From NCBI GenBank assembly GCA_031287245.1, contig JAITTD010000051.1, forward strand, positions 1-13,239: DNA of 13,239 nucleotides. Direction: 5' to 3'. Below are positions 7,592-13,055 of the stretch, piece after piece; within the stretch, counting starts at the first letter, position 1; the number at the start of each line of letters is the position of its first letter. The DNA is from Bacteroidales bacterium (lineage in GTDB: Bacteria; Bacteroidota; Bacteroidia; Bacteroidales; UBA4181). The position numbers and the translations under genes are program-made. Below the pieces are notes generated by a model. It worked only from the letters and a program-made list of their open reading frames with translations, did not search any database and was not told where the DNA came from.

Positions 7592-8214
7592 CAATGAAAC
7601 ACACATTCATGTTGATCTCAGCAATCATTTTCACAGCCTGTTCAACAACAGAGCAGGCAAAAAAAATCCGTATCGAATGGAGTGAAAATTTAGAGGGAAA
7701 TTTTTCGTTCAAAGACAAATGGAGTTACAGCGAGGCAATTTCCAAAAACCAATTCGGACAGTTGGTTTGCGACGGACTTTGCCCCGACGAAACCTACAAA
7801 ATGCTTGACAGCGAAGGGCGAATCCCGGATGATTCTCTGCACGCCTATTATCAATTGATTGATACCACGCATTTTTACCACAGCATTGCGATGGCTGAGC
7901 ACGGCGCGGACTCGCTCTGGTATCTTCAAGTGCGGCAAATCGGCGAAGACAGTATTGAATGTTGCACAGCGCTTGGAGTTTCCACCTACACTACGTTGAA
8001 AATGAATATTGTCAATGATTTCTGCTGTGCCTTTCTCGAAAATGTAAGTCCCGCGCCCGATTCCAATTGCACATATCCGTGCATTGAAGGCAGTTTAAAA
8101 ATAGATAAATCACTTTGGAAACAGGGCATAATGAAGGCATTCTTCCGATTTACCTTTTTGGAAAAAAACAAATTTACCCGAACAGGAAAAATTTATGCAA
8201 AAATTGAAAATTAA
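7588..8214 (+). CDS. Hypothetical lipoprotein with paired cysteines, inside the hyp operon
   Basis: A 208-residue protein of no recognised family. The first 18 residues form a short hydrophobic signal ending FTAC, so it is probably a lipoprotein anchored through C18; Phe at -3 is a weak lipobox position. The mature part has eight more cysteines in a mirror-like order: C61-x3-C65, C125-C126, C146-C147, C161-x3-C165. This could mean disulfides in an exported protein, or metal binding. The ATG overlaps the hypF stop as ATGA; a second ATG two codons later (7594) gives a more basic, equally good signal. Position between hypF and hypA suggests expression with the hydrogenase maturation genes, but nothing in the sequence proves a role there. 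Confidence 0.72.
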   Translation: MTMKHTFMLISAIIFTACSTTEQAKKIRIEWSENLEGNFSFKDKWSYSEAISKNQFGQLVCDGLCPDETYKMLDSEGRIPDDSLHAYYQLIDTTHFYHSIAMAEHGADSLWYLQVRQIGEDSIECCTALGVSTYTTLKMNIVNDFCCAFLENVSPAPDSNCTYPCIEGSLKIDKSLWKQGIMKAFFRFTFLEKNKFTRTGKIYAKIEN

Positions 8215-8250
8215 ACCGGATGGAATATCCCGCCACCGCAATTTTTTTTG

Positions 8251-8258
8251 TACTTTTG
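8251..8258 (+). promoter_or_regulatory. Candidate -7 box before hypA
   Basis: TACTTTTG, an exact TAnnTTTG match, lies 18 bases before the hypA ATG in the 62-bp spacer after the lipoprotein gene. No -33 TTTG is found near 8227-8231. It could add transcription of hypA and hypB independent of hypF. Confidence 0.45.
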
Positions 8259-8276
8259 TCACCTTAAAATAACCAC

Positions 8277-8618
8277 ATGCACGAATTATCCATAGCGCAA
8301 AGTATGGTAGAACTGGCTGAACAACAAGCGCGACAGCACAATGCAGAGGCAATTGAAGAGTTGGAACTGGAAATCGGTTGTCTGGCAGGGATTGAACTGT
8401 TTGCGCTGGATTTTGCACTGGAAAGTTCGGTGAAGGGAACGATGCTCGAAAATGCACGTATCGTGCGGCGTCACATCGACGGGCAAGGACGGTGCGGCGA
8501 CTGTGAGGCGGTGTTCACCGTTTCAACCCTGTTTACGCCTTGCCCTGTTTGCGGATCGTATGCAGTGAATATTTTGAAAGGAAAAGAATTGCGATTGAAA
8601 TCAATAGTCATCAAATAA
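8277..8618 (+). CDS. hypA: Nickel chaperone HypA
   Basis: HypA takes nickel to the hydrogenase large subunit together with HypB. The 113-residue protein starts MHELSIAQ, placing the nickel-binding His2 and Glu3 right after the start Met, which fixes the ATG at 8277. The structural zinc site is two CxxC pairs, C73/C76 and C89/C92. Length is typical. hypB follows after a 9-base gap, the usual hypAB arrangement. There is no second copy or urease gene nearby, so service to a hydrogenase is the simplest reading. Confidence 0.96.
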   Translation: MHELSIAQSMVELAEQQARQHNAEAIEELELEIGCLAGIELFALDFALESSVKGTMLENARIVRRHIDGQGRCGDCEAVFTVSTLFTPCPVCGSYAVNILKGKELRLKSIVIK

Positions 8619-8627
8619 AACAGAAAT

Positions 8628-9365
8628 ATGTGCGGAACTTGCGGATGCGGTAAACACCACCATGAACACGAACACGGGCACGGGCACGACCATCACCCGG
8701 ACGATAGACGGACCATCGCTGTCGAACAGGATATTTTACAGCGCAACAATCTTCTGGCGGAGAGGAATCGGGGCTATTTTGAAGCGAAACACATCTTTTG
8801 CCTCAACCTGATGAGCGCACCCGGCTCTGGAAAAACAACGCTTTTGGAAGAAACGATACGCCGGTTGAAAGGGCGCCTGCCGCTTTACGTGATTGAGGGC
8901 GACCAGCAAACCTCCAACGACGCCAACCGCATCGCAGCGCTGGATGTCCCCGTGTTTCAAATCAACACCGGCGCCGGATGCCATCTGGAAGCCGCCACGG
9001 TCCACCACGCCTTCCAACATCTGAACCCCGAAAACGATTCGCTGCTTTTTATCGAAAACGTAGGCAACCTGGTCTGTCCCGCCATGTTCGACTTGGGCGA
9101 GGCAAAAAAAGTAGTGATTGTCAGCACCACCGAAGGCGACGACAAACCCTTGAAATATCCGCACATCTTTCAGCAAGCAGATATTTGCATCATCAACAAA
9201 ATCGACCTGGCGCCCTTTCTCAATACCGAAGTGGCTACACTGCGTGAAAATGCGCTGAAAGCGAATCACCGACTCCTCCTCTTTGAAGTCTCTGCCTTGC
9301 AAAACACCGGAATAGACCACTGGTGCAACTGGCTCGAAACAGAATTGACTGCACCATCGCACTAA
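8628..9365 (+). CDS. hypB: Hydrogenase nickel-incorporation GTPase HypB
   Basis: A SIMIBI-class GTPase that stores and passes nickel during hydrogenase maturation. The 245 residues begin MCGTCGCGK, carrying the CxxCxC high-affinity nickel site. A His-rich stretch (10-23, nine His) follows, suggesting nickel storage. The G1 loop APGSGKT is at 64-70, the GTPase-domain metal site GAGCHLEA centres on C118/H119, the ENVGNLVCP block has C150, and the G4 motif is NKIDL. The ORF ends normally (ELTAPSH). The 21-bp repeat array begins 27 bases beyond the stop, so the array does not extend HypB. The other half of the operon resumes only after the array and a toxin-antitoxin module. Confidence 0.97.
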   Translation: MCGTCGCGKHHHEHEHGHGHDHHPDDRRTIAVEQDILQRNNLLAERNRGYFEAKHIFCLNLMSAPGSGKTTLLEETIRRLKGRLPLYVIEGDQQTSNDANRIAALDVPVFQINTGAGCHLEAATVHHAFQHLNPENDSLLFIENVGNLVCPAMFDLGEAKKVVIVSTTEGDDKPLKYPHIFQQADICIINKIDLAPFLNTEVATLRENALKANHRLLLFEVSALQNTGIDHWCNWLETELTAPSH

Positions 9366-9392
9366 CCGTCCCGCTCCGCCCTCCGAAAATAT

Positions 9393-9581
9393 GTCACATC
9401 GGCTCGTGTCTGCGTCACATCGGCTCGTGTCTGCGTCACATCGGCTCGTGTTTTTGTGACATCGGCTCGTGTTTTTGTCACATCGGCTCGTGTCTGCGTC
9501 ACATCGGCTCGTGTTTTTGTCACATCCCATCGATAGTATGTCACATCGACGCGAAAATATGCCGCATCGTTGATTTCTTTT
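9393..9581. repeat. Noncoding 21-bp tandem repeat array (6 good plus 3 degenerate units)
   Basis: Units start at 9393, 9414, 9435, 9456, 9477 and 9498, each exactly 21 bases. The shared part is GTCACATCGGCTCGTGT; the last four bases are CTGC in units 1, 2 and 5 and TTTT in units 3, 4 and 6. Unit 4 has GTGAC for GTCAC. Units at 9519, 9540 and 9561 keep the period but decay. CGAAAATATG occurs at 9384-9393 and again at 9552-9561, 168 bases (8 x 21) apart, framing the array. All frames stay open on both strands, yielding heptad peptides such as DVTQTRA (minus) and HIGSCLR (plus). No start site or promoter makes either a convincing gene. Together with features downstream it accounts for the 389-bp gap after hypB. 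Confidence 0.93.
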
Positions 9582-9660
9582 GATACAATTGTTTAGGAAG
9601 CAAATCCATTGTCATTTTACTTACACGGATTGTTAGCAGTATTCAAAATAATATTTAAAA

Positions 9661-9697
9661 AAAATGAAAGATTTTTAAAAGAAAATGAAAGATTTTT
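9661..9697 (+). repeat. 16-bp direct repeat, 21-bp period, before the toxin-antitoxin promoter
   Basis: AAAATGAAAGATTTTT occurs exactly at 9661-9676 and 9682-9697, offset by 21 bases. The second copy ends 13 bases before the TATATTTG box, so the pair covers the -33 region. This is a plausible operator for autoregulation of the antitoxin-toxin genes, since antitoxins commonly bind repeats at their own promoter. The spacer from 9582 to 9660 shows nothing else I can interpret. Confidence 0.6.
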
Positions 9698-9710
9698 GAC
9701 AAAAAAGCGC

Positions 9711-9718
9711 TATATTTG
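9711..9718 (+). promoter_or_regulatory. -7 box of the toxin-antitoxin promoter
   Basis: TATATTTG matches TAnnTTTG, 36 bases before the antitoxin ATG at 9755. A TTTTTG at 9693-9698 is only 12 bases upstream, too close for a standard -33 element, so the promoter may be weak or depend on an activator. Its position behind the direct repeat supports a self-regulated module. Confidence 0.5.
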
Positions 9719-9754
9719 CAGTGCAGTTAGTAAACAAATTTAAATCAAAACACA

Positions 9755-9901
9755 ATGCCAACAGCAGTAAAAAAGAAAAAACAGATAAGCCAGCCAATGG
9801 TGGTGGAAAAGCCCAAAAAATTATCGAAAATGGGCGAATGGAGGTTAAAAAACCCCAATGGGATAATTACCATCGTAGATATGAAAGCCGTAATGAAATA
9901 A
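9755..9901 (+). CDS. Small antitoxin paired with the PIN toxin
   Basis: A 48-residue ORF beginning MPTAVKKKKQISQPMV and ending GIITIVDMKAVMK. It has a basic, disordered-looking first half and a compact conserved-looking end (MGEWRLKNPNG, then IVDMKAVMK). Its stop is two bases before the toxin ATG, the classic antitoxin-toxin order and spacing. Short proteins of this shape, with a basic start and a D-M-K/R-A-V-M/L close, are familiar to me beside PIN genes in Bacteroidota. A different frame over the same bases is also open and would prefix 61 residues to the toxin. That reading lacks a start in good context and its residues do not resemble a PIN domain, so I reject it. The DNA is clearly more AT-rich than the hyp genes. 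Confidence 0.68.
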   Translation: MPTAVKKKKQISQPMVVEKPKKLSKMGEWRLKNPNGIITIVDMKAVMK

Positions 9902-9903
9902 GT

Positions 9904-10317
9904 ATGCGCTATTTGATAGATACCAATATATTTCTTTTTCACGCATCCAATGATCATTCTTTGGATGAAGATGTGCGTAGTATTCTTGACAATTACGAAA
10001 ACAGTATCTACCTCAGTTCTGAAAGTGTAAAAGAGGTCATTCATCTTTTTCAAACGAAAAAGATAAAAACAAAAAGATGGAAATCATACTATGACATTTT
10101 TAATACCATCGAAGAATGGAATATTACTATCAAATACGTAAGCAAGGAACATCTGCTTACGTTTGCTTCGCTCGACAGCGTTGAAAACCACAACGACCCC
10201 AGCGACCGGTTGATCATAGCACAGGCAATCACCGAAAAACTGCCGCTTGTCAGCAGCGACCGCAAGTTTGAGCATTACCGAAAGCAAAAACTGAATTTTA
10301 TCTACAATAAAATATAA
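9904..10317 (+). CDS. PIN-domain toxin (VapC-like ribonuclease)
   Basis: A 137-residue PIN-fold protein, the ribonuclease toxin of a type II toxin-antitoxin module. It opens MRYLIDTNIFLFHA with catalytic D6. The other acidic positions fit E44 (ESVKEVIHLF), D98/D101 (NDPSDRLIIAQA) and D119 (VSSDRKF), and LPLVSSDRKFEHY is the usual closing strand. All expected catalytic acids are present, so it is likely active. The start at 9904 rather than an earlier in-frame TTG/ATG is chosen because the PIN fold begins at residue 3-4 and the antitoxin occupies the upstream frame. It lies between hypB and hypC and is AT-rich next to GC-richer hyp genes, suggesting later insertion. VapC members often cut tRNA or rRNA; the target here is unknown. 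Confidence 0.85.
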   Translation: MRYLIDTNIFLFHASNDHSLDEDVRSILDNYENSIYLSSESVKEVIHLFQTKKIKTKRWKSYYDIFNTIEEWNITIKYVSKEHLLTFASLDSVENHNDPSDRLIIAQAITEKLPLVSSDRKFEHYRKQKLNFIYNKI

Positions 10318-10327
10318 TATCCTGACT

Positions 10328-10349
10328 TTGGCTCTTAGGTCTCAGCCAA
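10328..10349 (+). other. Small hairpin in the toxin-hypC spacer
   Basis: TTGGCT (10328-10333) and AGCCAA (10344-10349) form a 6-bp stem with a 10-base loop just after the toxin gene. No T-run follows, so it is at best a weak terminator or RNA-stability element. TATCTTTC at 10354-10361 is one base off a -7 box and could be a poor promoter for hypC. Confidence 0.2.
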
Positions 10350-10404
10350 CAGGTATCTTTCAAAAAAATCCCTCATTTTGTGACAAGTTTAGAAATAATT
10401 GATT

Positions 10405-10869
10405 ATGTGTTTGGCTATCCCCGGAAAAATCATTTCAATTGACGCCGCCATCCCTGAAATGACAATGGCAAAAGTCGATTTTGGCGGCATCATCAAGCCG
10501 ATATGCGTGCAATGGGTAAACATTGCCGAAGGCGATTACATCCTTGCCCACGCAGGAATGGCTATTTCTGTGATAGATGCGCAGGAAGCAGAACAAACAC
10601 TGGCAGATTTCGACACCATTGCCCGCTCTTTGGATGAATCAATGGTGAAAGATAGTGATTCAATAGTGAGACATAGTGATTCAATGGTGAGACATAGTGA
10701 AACAATGGTGAGACATAGTGATTCAGTGGTGAAACATAGTGAAACAATTGAATCACAATTGAATCACAACAGAATCACTATTGAATCACCACCAATCACT
10801 ATTGAATCACCACCAATCACAATTGAATCACCACCAATCACAATAGAATCACCATCAAACCACCCCTGA
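10405..10869 (+). CDS. hypC: Hydrogenase maturation chaperone HypC with a repetitive C-terminal tail
   Basis: HypC is the small chaperone that carries the Fe(CN)2CO group with HypD and hands it to the hydrogenase large subunit. The start is set at 10405 because the protein must begin MCLAIPG, with the iron-ligating Cys2 directly after Met; a TTG start two codons earlier would bury it. Residues 1 to about 77 are a complete HypC (GGIIKPICVQWV, GDYILAHAG). Normal HypC ends near there. This one continues for 77 residues to 154: heptads such as DSMVRHS at about 78-112, a mixed segment, then ITIESPP heptads from about 124. The tail is encoded by two 21-bp repeat families. Its stop is 3 bases before hypD. 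The core is secure; the tail's function is unknown. Confidence 0.93.
   Translation: MCLAIPGKIISIDAAIPEMTMAKVDFGGIIKPICVQWVNIAEGDYILAHAGMAISVIDAQEAEQTLADFDTIARSLDESMVKDSDSIVRHSDSMVRHSETMVRHSDSVVKHSETIESQLNHNRITIESPPITIESPPITIESPPITIESPSNHP
10636..10740 (+). repeat. 21-bp tandem array A inside hypC (5 units)
   Basis: Five consecutive 21-base units start at 10636, 10657, 10678, 10699 and 10720. The core is CAATGGTGAGACATAGT preceded by GATT (or GAAA in unit 4; GAAT in the first, diverged unit). Each unit is exactly seven codons (D/E-S/T-M-V-R/K-H-S), so copy-number change would not shift the frame. A partial sixth unit at 10741 begins GAAACAATTG and passes into array B. Confidence 0.93.
10751..10860 (+). 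repeat. 21-bp array B inside hypC, inverted relative of array A
   Basis: Three full units start at 10784, 10805 and 10826. Each is AATCACCACC joined to AATCACTATTG or a near variant, preceded by three 11-base half-units at 10751, 10762 and 10773 and followed by a decayed copy. The hexamer AATCAC therefore recurs every 10-11 bases. Read on the other strand the core is GTGATTCAATAGTGA, identical to bases 10655-10669 of array A, so A and B are diverged inverted copies. In-frame it encodes ITIESPP. Confidence 0.9.
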
Positions 10870-10872
10870 ACG

Positions 10873-11964
10873 ATGCAATATTTGGACGATTATCGGGACA
10901 GCGCCCGCATCCGGACGCTCACTGACGCGATAGACAGGGCAACCACACGCGCGTGGAACATCATGGAAATTTGCGGCGGGCAAACGCATACCATCGCCCG
11001 CTATCGCATCGAAGAAATACTGCCATCCGCCATCCGCCTGCTGCACGGACCGGGCTGTCCGGTTTGCGTCACGCCCGTGTCCACAATCGACCACGCCATC
11101 GCCATCGCCCGTCGCCCCAACGTTATTTTTGCCTCCTTTGGCGATATGATGCGCGTACCCGGCAGTCAAACAGATTTGCTGCGCGTCAAGGCGCAGGGAG
11201 CGGACGTACGCCTGCTCTATTCCCCACTGGACGCTGTAGAACTCGCCGCCTTGCATCCCAACCGCGAAGTCGTGTTCTTCGCCGTCGGCTTTGAAACCAC
11301 CGCACCCGTCCATCTGATGGCGCTCAGTGAAGCCCGTCGCAGGGCATTGACAAATTTTTCGCTGCTCACGTCGCTCTTTGCCGTCCCCCCCGCCATCGCT
11401 ATGATATTAGACCAGCCCGACAACCGCATTGACGGCTTTCTGGCGGCGGGACACGTCTGCGCCGTCACAGGCAACGCCCCCTGCCAGCGCCTTTCAGCAA
11501 AATACCATCGCCCGATAATCATCACAGGTTTCGAACCTGTCGATATCCTGTACGGCATTTACAAATGCATTTGCCAGTTAGAACACCACGAATCCCGCGT
11601 AGAAAACGCCTACAAACGCGCCGTGCCCGAAGCAGGCAATCCGGCTGCACAGCAATTGATGAACGACTTTCTGGAACCCGCCACCCGCGAATGGCGTGGA
11701 CTGGGCGCCATTCCGTCAAGCGGATTTCGCCTGCGCGAAGCCTTTGCCGAATTTGACGCCGCCCAAAAATTCCCCTTACGGGAAACCGCCCCGCATGCCG
11801 CCATTGACACGCGCTGCATAGCGGGCGAAATAATGAAAGGAAACAGGCAGGTGGTCGACTGCCCCTGTTTCGACACCATTTGCACCCCCACGCATCCGCT
11901 GGGCGCATCCATGGTGTCGGCAGAGGGCGTATGTGCTGCCCGCCACAATTATAATCAACAATAA
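10873..11964 (+). CDS. hypD: Hydrogenase maturation iron-sulfur protein HypD
   Basis: HypD is the scaffold on which the Fe(CN)2CO unit is built with HypC, using a [4Fe-4S] cluster and redox-active thiols. The 363 residues contain EICGGQTHTI (C34), GPGCPVC (C62, C65), a GFETTAP block, and a C-terminal cysteine cluster with C315, C330, C332, C337 and C354, ending MVSAEGVCAA. The usual GPCMVS is GASMVS here, losing one commonly seen cysteine; the remaining set should still hold a cluster. Length matches the family. The ATG lies 3 bases after the hypC stop, and its stop overlaps the hypE ATG by one base, so hypC, hypD and hypE are tightly coupled. Base composition is distinctly GC-richer than the toxin-antitoxin genes upstream. 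Confidence 0.97.
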   Translation: MQYLDDYRDSARIRTLTDAIDRATTRAWNIMEICGGQTHTIARYRIEEILPSAIRLLHGPGCPVCVTPVSTIDHAIAIARRPNVIFASFGDMMRVPGSQTDLLRVKAQGADVRLLYSPLDAVELAALHPNREVVFFAVGFETTAPVHLMALSEARRRALTNFSLLTSLFAVPPAIAMILDQPDNRIDGFLAAGHVCAVTGNAPCQRLSAKYHRPIIITGFEPVDILYGIYKCICQLEHHESRVENAYKRAVPEAGNPAAQQLMNDFLEPATREWRGLGAIPSSGFRLREAFAEFDAAQKFPLRETAPHAAIDTRCIAGEIMKGNRQVVDCPCFDTICTPTHPLGASMVSAEGVCAARHNYNQQ

Positions 11965-12998
11965 TGGAAATGTCCTGCGCCCTCCCCTTCACCGACGCCG
12001 ACTGTGTCCTGTTGGAACACGGCAGCGGCGGACGCCTGTCGCACCGCTTAATCAGCGAACTGTTCTACCCCGCCTTCAAGAATCCCCTCCTGCAGCAGGA
12101 ACACGACGGCTGCGTGTTCCCCGTCGAAGCAGGACGAATGGCGTACACCACCGACAGTTTTGTCGTTCAGCCGATTTTCTTCCCCGGCGGGAATATTGGC
12201 GATCTGGCAATCAACGGAACGGTGAACGACCTGGCGTGCTGCGGCGCCGTTCCGATGTATCTCACCGCAGGATTTATTTTGGAAGAAGGCCTTCCGCTCG
12301 CCGATTTACAGCGAATTGTAGAAACAATGAGCCGATCGGCTGCAAAAGCAAACGTGCACATCGTGGCAGGTGACACCAAAGTGGTGGAACGCGGCAAATG
12401 CGACCGCATTTTCATCAACACCGGCGGCATCGGCACAGTACCGCCCAATATCGACATATCCCCCCTGCGTGCCGCCGTCGGCGATGCAATTATTTGCAGC
12501 GGCAACATCGGCGTACACGGCATAGCCATTCTGTCCGCCCGCGAAAGTCTTGGCTTCGAAACCGTGCTGCAAAGCGACACAGCACCGTTGAACAAGATGT
12601 TATCCGCCCTGTTAGCCCAACACGAAGTCCACGTCCTGCGCGACCCCACACGGGGCGGCGTAGGCACCACCCTGAACGAAATAGCCCGGTCGGCAAAAGT
12701 AGAAATGGTACTGGACGAAGCCGCCCTGCCGATACCCGAAACAGTCCGCGCCGCCTCGGAACTGTTGGGAATAGACCCGCTGTTTATCGCCAGCGAAGGA
12801 ACAGTATTAGTGATATTGCCCGAAAAAGCGGCAGCCGAAGCGCTGTCCGTACTGCGCCAGTTCCCTGAAGGCAAAAACGCTGCAATCATAGGACGTGTGA
12901 CGGCATCAGGCAAAGCATCCGTGCAACTGAAAACCGGCTACGGCAGCCACCGGATCATTACGATGCTGAATGGCGACCAGTTGCCGCGCATTTGTTGA
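11964..12998 (+). CDS. hypE: Carbamoyl dehydratase HypE
   Basis: HypE dehydrates the HypF-added thiocarboxamide on its own C-terminal cysteine to thiocyanate, the source of the CN ligands, using ATP. It is a PurM/AIR-synthase-like protein of 344 residues. The N-terminal LEHGSGGR block, the TTDSFVVQPIFFPGGNIGDLAINGTVNDLA segment and DPTRGGVGTTLNEIA are family landmarks. The C terminus is PRIC, so the modified cysteine (C344) is the last residue, as required. The start ATG overlaps the hypD TAA by one base. It closes the hyp operon and is followed by a possible weak terminator. It is fully intact. Confidence 0.97.
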   Translation: MEMSCALPFTDADCVLLEHGSGGRLSHRLISELFYPAFKNPLLQQEHDGCVFPVEAGRMAYTTDSFVVQPIFFPGGNIGDLAINGTVNDLACCGAVPMYLTAGFILEEGLPLADLQRIVETMSRSAAKANVHIVAGDTKVVERGKCDRIFINTGGIGTVPPNIDISPLRAAVGDAIICSGNIGVHGIAILSARESLGFETVLQSDTAPLNKMLSALLAQHEVHVLRDPTRGGVGTTLNEIARSAKVEMVLDEAALPIPETVRAASELLGIDPLFIASEGTVLVILPEKAAAEALSVLRQFPEGKNAAIIGRVTASGKASVQLKTGYGSHRIITMLNGDQLPRIC

Positions 12999-13000
12999 GC

Positions 13001-13020
13001 AGCGCTTGTTTGTGCTTTTT
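13001..13020 (+). terminator. Weak terminator-like hairpin after hypE
   Basis: AGCGC (13001-13005) can pair with GTGCT (13012-13016), one pair being G-U, around a 6-base loop, and TTTT follows directly. The stem is short. It sits 2 bases after the hypE stop, where the operon should end, facing a convergent gene that ends at 13056. Confidence 0.35.
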
Positions 13021-13055
13021 GTTGCGATGGAGACAATACGCCTGCTTCGATTAAG

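Noticed and set aside
9435..9460. Terminator hairpin GTCACA / TGTGAC in the array after hypB
   Set aside because: A 6-bp stem with a 14-base loop created by one C-to-G change in a single unit; no T-run follows the stem.
8736..9530. 264-residue minus-strand ORF antisense to hypB with SRCDADT-type repeats
   Set aside because: Most of it is antisense to intact hypB, and the repeat part is just one reading of the 21-bp array.
9393..9581. CRISPR array
   Set aside because: Units are contiguous at a 21-base period with no unique spacers; the only differences are a 4-base block and end decay, and there are no cas genes.
9721..9903. 61-residue N-terminal extension of the PIN toxin
   Set aside because: The residues are not PIN-like, and the same bases encode a better antitoxin ORF in another frame ending 2 bases before the toxin ATG.
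10399..10404. TTG start of hypC two codons upstream
   Set aside because: HypC needs cysteine as residue 2 after Met removal, which is met only by the ATG at 10405.
9393..10860. Common origin of the hypB-side array and the hypC arrays by sequence
   Set aside because: I tried aligning the units in both orientations and found only short matches; only the 21-base period is shared.
12167..12913. 248-residue minus-strand ORF
   Set aside because: It lies wholly inside hypE, whose motifs are complete; an open antisense frame caused by GC-rich codon use.
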